64,000 nucleotides of DNA from Dermatophagoides farinae. Lineage: Eukaryota > Arthropoda > Arachnida > Sarcoptiformes > Pyroglyphidae. Below, one piece after another: positions 59,149 through 64,000 of the stretch. The translations under genes were made by a program, and so were the position numbers. The stretch is from contig NW_027461524.1 in assembly GCF_024713945.1 (NCBI RefSeq), positions 185,899 through 249,898 on the forward strand, read 5' to 3'. The notes under the pieces were generated by a model that saw only the letters and a list, made by a program, of their open reading frames with translations, was not told the origin of the DNA and made no database searches. Position 1 is the stretch's first letter. Every line of letters begins with the position of its first letter.

Positions 59149-62100
59149 TAAATATAAATTAATTATATAAAAAAACATTATGTTTAATTTTTTAGTATGA
59201 TTTAAAATTCTTATAAAAAAAAATCCAAAAAAAATATTTTTTTAAAATTTTTAATTTCGATCGTAGATTTAAGATGCCTTATAATAGTAATTAGCTATAT
59301 TTATGAGATTGGTTTCTTATATTTTATCACTTTCGCCGGAGGTTAAATTATTGTCTCGACAATATCTAATTTATATAATCTCATATAATTAGATATTTTT
59401 TTACTAGAAAGATATAAGAATTAATAGTTCACGTATTTTAAAAAATCAATAGAGATACAAACATATTATTCTATTCTGAGTTATAATTAATGGTAATAAA
59501 ATAACCAAAACCTTTTGTTTTTGTGTATACAAATAATAACTGAATAGATTTGAAATAATTGGTAGTGTTTTATTTTTATTTATAATAATCATTTTACTTT
59601 ATGAATTTAGTATTTATTAAAATATAAATAAAGGATAAGTTAATATTATTATAATGAAATCGGACAAGTAACTTCAGTCTTAAGTAACGGATTTTTGTGT
59701 TTTTAGACTTTATTAATTTATCACTGTATCCAGTTGCTAAATTATTATTTAATGAAACAGGCTGATTTTGTATAATATAAGAATTTAATAATAAACGTGA
59801 GCGTTAATGTTAAAGCATAAAATAATCTGCAATAATACGTATGTAATTTCTTATTATTAAGTCTTTCCATATTATAATACGATTAATATAAAATAGAGGT
59901 GAAAACATTCCATGTAATAGTTCTATATGTATAGAGTTATAATAAAAAACTATAGTTGGAATTCAATTTCATAAGTTTTGTGTTTAAAGCTAATATATTT
60001 GTTTTAAAAGAAATTACTTTAACTAAACAATAAAAATAATGTTTTAGATTTTTATAATAGTTAACATCGATTAGTAGTTGAAATAGTGCAGATTTTTCAA
60101 TACCATAATAAGTTAAACTTATATAATAATAATTTAATTAATTACAACTTAAATAGACCATGCTAAAATCTAATTATCAAAAAAATAAAGTTATTTAAAT
60201 ATTCTAATCGTTAATTCAATTCTTGATCATTAACTGAACACCAAAAAAAACTCAATCCTATTGAAAAATAATTTATATTGAAAATATTTTAATAAAGCCC
60301 TTATTGAACAATTTTATTACTTATTTTTGCTAGCTAATAGTAAATATTTTTCTCTATTGGCAACAAAATTGTAATCAAAACATCAATAGTATTTTTCTGA
60401 CTTATATTATAATTAAATATATTTAAGAAATACATTATAATGGATCGTTCATCATATATACTATCCATAATTGTTTTATTGCATACCTAAAAATGATGTT
60501 TTTAATTAATTATAGGTCGATTTGTAATTTTGCTGTCTTTAAATTCAAACGATAAAAGTTAGAATTATGTTCCCAACTAACACTTACGTTGAAATAATTT
60601 TCATTTTTTTAACTATATAATGCGGTTGTTGGAATCTGCATATAGATAATGTGAATTTTGATTTAATAACCAAAAAGTTGGTTTCTACATCTCAATTTTG
60701 TCTAAATAATTTTTTACATATCTTTCTTAGAAGAATAATTGCTAAAAATCGATCTAATCGTGTAAAAATATTATGAAAATAAATGTTACAAGAATAATCA
60801 GGTAGAAAGTACTATCATCTGAATAAATGTATAAAATTTCACAACGAAGCAATAATAATATTATTAGCAGATTAGTTGCACAATTAATAACATAGAAAAT
60901 AACTAAATTTAGTCATTTTTTTATTAAATTCGCTAGAGCTTATATAAGAATTAGCCATCGATATTTTTATTAAGCAATATTACATCAGATTTTTTATAAA
61001 GTTAATATATTTAGCAATTATTGCACAATAATATCATTGCTTAATAATATAACTAGCTTTCTAACTCGATAGTAAAACAAATATCAATTTTTACAACGTC
61101 AGCTTAATGTTATCACTATGTAGCTAAATTTATAAAAACTTTTATTTAAAATATAATAAGATTATTTTTTTGACGCGTGTAAAATTTTATAGTCAACAAA
61201 TACAAAAAATTAGAAATAAAGTACTAGAAACAATAAACGTATTTAATTTGTGAGTTTGTAAGTAGGCACTTCAATTAATGATAAAATACTTTCAATACGA
61301 TATTTTAGTCGTGTTTTATATCAATAAATGCGATTATCACAAATAATATTTAAGTAAAAACGTTGTTGTACGAATTCTAACATTTAAAAACACTCTCAAA
61401 TTTATAGTATTGGTAACGTTATCATGAATTTAAAAAAATGCTTATTTTTTCGACAGTGTTTTTTGTCTACGCATTATTTTTTAGCTAGTTTCGACAGAAG
61501 AAATGCGGCTGATTTTATTTTTTTATTGTTATAATTATGTTCGAAAATATCTTTTCAAAGAATTTATTGAATTGATATTTTTGAAATGTACAAAAGACAA
61601 TAAAATTTTACAGTTAGTAATTATGGTAAAAAATAATATTTCGATCGGATCGATTAGGCAAGTAGTTCAATGTTTACAATACAAATAAAATAATAATTGT
61701 TCATCATAACTATTTCATATAATCATAAATGAGTATGCAACATAGTTCTAATTTCTGTTTTTTGCTTAAAATCATAAACTTAGTGACGCTATACTATCGA
61801 AATTGGTTGAGAAAAAGCTTAAGTATAAGATAAGCTCTTTCACTTGAATATACAATTTAAATATTATATTAAAATGAATTTTTATAAATTAGTTAATATG
61901 TTTACTAGCGACACAAATAGTCACTTGTGTGACTTTCATATTATATTAATTGAATATCATTACAAGATAACATAAGTATTACTATGATAATAATAAACAA
62001 AACGTTGAATGTATTCATTGAAGTTGTTTTTTTTTAATAATAGTAATAAATAAAGAAACACTATCTTTATGTAATATATTATTTTGACCGTATAACCAAG

Positions 62101-62536
62101 AAAATATAGAAAATAAATTTAAAACATAAACATTAATCAATTTGAATATTTATTACAGCTAAATGTTTTTGTTAAAACATGTTTATTTAAGTTTAGTAGC
62201 TTCACATGCTTTTATTATTTAATGTATAAAGCGAAGGTATATGTTGTATACATAGTGATAAGAAACAAATTATATGATTTAAGTTATAAATTTTAATATT
62301 TAGAATAAAAACATTATTAAAGAAATAATAATTACTACTATAAACTGTAATAGACGGTGTTGTTTGTCATAATTAAAATTAAAATTTGTAATACGTATAA
62401 TTAAGCCATCATTTTCAAATATCATCTCTTTTTTTGGTGATGTATATTAGTAATTTAGTAATTATCCTTAATTTTGATTGTTTCAATCTATGTTTAACAG
62501 TTTATGAGCGTCACAAATAAAATATTAGAAAAAGTA
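59149..62536. other. AT-rich gene desert, about 3.4 kb
   Basis: Very AT-rich with no convincing gene. A 61-codon plus-strand frame at 61503-61688 has an ATG but composition (Ile/Leu/Lys/Phe/Tyr) that fits chance. A hairpin at 59361-59402 is listed separately. No repeat array was seen. Confidence 0.45.
59361..59402 (+). other. 11-bp hairpin followed by a T run
   Basis: A perfect inverted repeat, AATATCTAATT (59361-59371) and AATTAGATATT (59387-59397), with a 15-nt loop, runs directly into seven Ts (59396-59402). Just upstream lie a smaller stem, ATTGT-CTCG-ACAAT, and a GC-rich CGCCGG patch. The combination could be the 3' end of a Pol III-type small RNA, but in such AT-rich DNA it may be chance. 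Confidence 0.3.
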
Positions 62537-62897
62537 TCAAGAGTTTAAGCTTTTGTCCAGTCTACGACAATAATAATATATGTGAAAAAATTTATCTGGA
62601 GCGTCAAGTAATTTTGACAGCTAAAATATTGTATTGTTCTTTACCGGTCCGTTTATAGAACTAGATTTAACGTCGTTATAAATTTCGCGAGCGCGTAATT
62701 TAGTATATCGACAAAAACCGCACTGTTCGATAGTTATTCGAAGGTTTTTTGGAATACTTAACAAACGAAAGAAAAACGTTTAGTTCATTTGTTATTATCA
62801 ATCCGTGATTAAAATCTAAACTCATATTGCAATTTAACAAAGAAATTAACGCTGGATATGTCTGAACATTATTTTGTTTACTCAATGTTGTTCTCAT
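62537..62897 (-). CDS. Tentative three-exon small protein, 98 aa
   Basis: The desert is locally GC-richer here. Exons 62897-62763, 62722-62645 and 62620-62537 would be joined by introns of 40 nt (GTTAAG...ACAG, phase 0) and 24 nt (GTAAAG...TTTTAG, phase 0), giving 297 coding nt. Exons 2 and 3 look coding: CGFCRYTKLRAREIYNDV, then LSKLLDAPDKFFHIY and CRRLDKSLNS. The first intron's length and donor are weaker than in the well-supported genes. Without splicing, exon 1 stops after 65 residues. Not recognised. Confidence 0.3.
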
Positions 62898-64000
62898 GGT
62901 GAATTGATGAGATTTTTCTTCTATCGATGAAAATAATATTGTTTTTGAAAAAATGAGACATTTTAAAAATTTAGGTATAGTGTTTTTTTTTTCTAGATAA
63001 TAAAACTGGAGACGTTGTGAAAATAAATAGTACGATGATCAGTAATTCTTGAATTAATGTTATTTTTTTTTTAAGACTTCTAGAGTTATAAATAACAATT
63101 GAAATATGCTCAGCCATATCTTTTATGTAAAGTCTACAATTTAATAAAGTGTGAAGTTGTTTTTATCACTATAACAATTGTAGTTAACTATCAGTTGATG
63201 TATCAATATAATCTTCATGTTTTAAAATTGTAATTCTTTCATAAGGTAAAAAGTTATAATAATTTACCTATAAAAATATTATTGAAAAAACTTATCAAAA
63301 TTTTATTTTTATTAATAAATCTTAGAATTAAATAAAATCGCTTCATGATTGTTTTTTACGTAGAGTCGTGTTTTTTTAATGTATAATATATAAAATTTTA
63401 AAACCTTAATGATCAAGCATTGTTTATATATAAAAAAAGACTTAATTTTATTTTTACTGTGAAAAAGTAAAACAACTGACATTTAATTTAACTAGAAAAG
63501 TATAACACGCTTAGTTATTAACTAAGATTTCTAAGTTGTATTTATTCTAAATATTCACAAAATATTAAAAGTATTAAAAGCGCAAAAAAATGTTAGCTAT
63601 CAGTTCTTATACTTAGTCAAAACTTGTTTTCTTTTAAGACTTTTAGTTGTATTAAAAAAAATAAAAATAAGCTATATTGAACGACTTTTTGGTAAACTAA
63701 AAAAACCAACGGCTTTATTTTCTATATATAGACGTACAAAAAACGGTTTGAAGTGTTGATAAAATATAATACCAGAGCTTGAATTATCTTAACAATAGAA
63801 CATCTCTGAAATTATATTTTTAGTTTTAATTATTATAACATGTGATTTGAGAAAAAAGTAATAAAAAAAATTTAAATCTTATAGGCTAGACGGTATTGTA
63901 AATAAAATAAGCATTTATCTGATTGAAAAAAGCTTTTTTTAGTTCCTCACAATAAGTGAATCGAATAAATATAATTATTGTAAGCAAAATATAACAAAAC
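62898..64000. other. AT-rich, no gene seen
   Basis: About 1.1 kb at the right edge of the window. AT-rich with poly-T runs; no frame, repeat or RNA structure I would defend. The window may cut a gene off to the right. Confidence 0.45.

Noticed and set aside
61503-61688. 61-codon plus-strand frame
   Set aside because: Has an ATG, but its composition (Ile, Leu, Lys, Phe, Tyr) matches the desert background and I see no intron that extends it.
1-64000. CRISPR arrays, insertion sequences, bacterial operons, ribosome binding sites
   Set aside because: Nothing in the window resembles these; all recognisable genes are eukaryotic nuclear genes.
54770-64000. Telomeric repeats or satellite DNA
   Set aside because: I looked for short tandem units in the AT-rich end and saw only irregular A/T runs, so a telomere-proximal position is not shown.

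Overview
This is a window of a compact, AT-rich eukaryotic nuclear genome, most likely an apicomplexan of the Cryptosporidium or gregarine grade. Direct support is an oocyst-wall-protein-like cysteine-rich secreted protein (15542-16666) and a second one like it (50693-51499), a secreted EGF protein, histones, Sm, ribosomal, eIF3, splicing and meiosis genes, and dense gene packing on both strands. The lineage call is inference; no rRNA or organelle marker is present to settle it.

Layout. 1-32 kb is packed with housekeeping genes on alternating strands: TRAPPC1, eIF3g, a DNAJC8-like protein, a mitochondrial-type ferredoxin, a head-to-head pair of divergent histones H2A and H4, phosphoglycerate mutase, a Dbp2/DDX5-type DEAD helicase, an oocyst wall protein, a spliced SNAP-25/29-like SNARE, SmG, PUS1, a NOP14 C-terminal-like protein, ribosomal eL20, two tail-to-tail ArfGAPs and an NSUN2/Trm4 methyltransferase. 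Several large lineage-specific proteins lie between them. 32.2-35.4 kb is looser, with one small spliced secreted protein and more than 1 kb without a gene. 35.4-48 kb is dense again: an Asn-rich protein, BDP1, poly(A) polymerase, an EGF protein, a GPR1/FUN34/YaaH transporter, a membrane-anchored apyrase, an EF-hand light chain and a 1476-residue protein. From about 48.2 kb the DNA becomes visibly more AT-rich, though genes continue (IMP3, MND1, a second wall-like protein, a spliced Nup54-like protein, a casein kinase 1). Beyond 54.8 kb it is almost a gene desert, broken by a degenerate subtilisin-like gene with an in-frame stop and a tentative small spliced gene near 62.7 kb.

The most useful structural result is that many genes carry extremely short GT-AG introns. 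I reconstructed nine of 28-34 nt in seven genes. In every case removing the intron joins two frames exactly and supplies a missing ATG, signal peptide, membrane anchor or conserved N-terminus. The IMP3 case is supported by homology on both sides. Several reading frames that seemed to start at TTG are therefore really second exons.

The most striking protein result is the histone pair. The H4 has a normal globular core, but its tail lacks most of the acetylatable lysines. It shares a 239-bp intergenic region with an unusual H2A, which suggests a co-expressed variant nucleosome, perhaps stage-specific.
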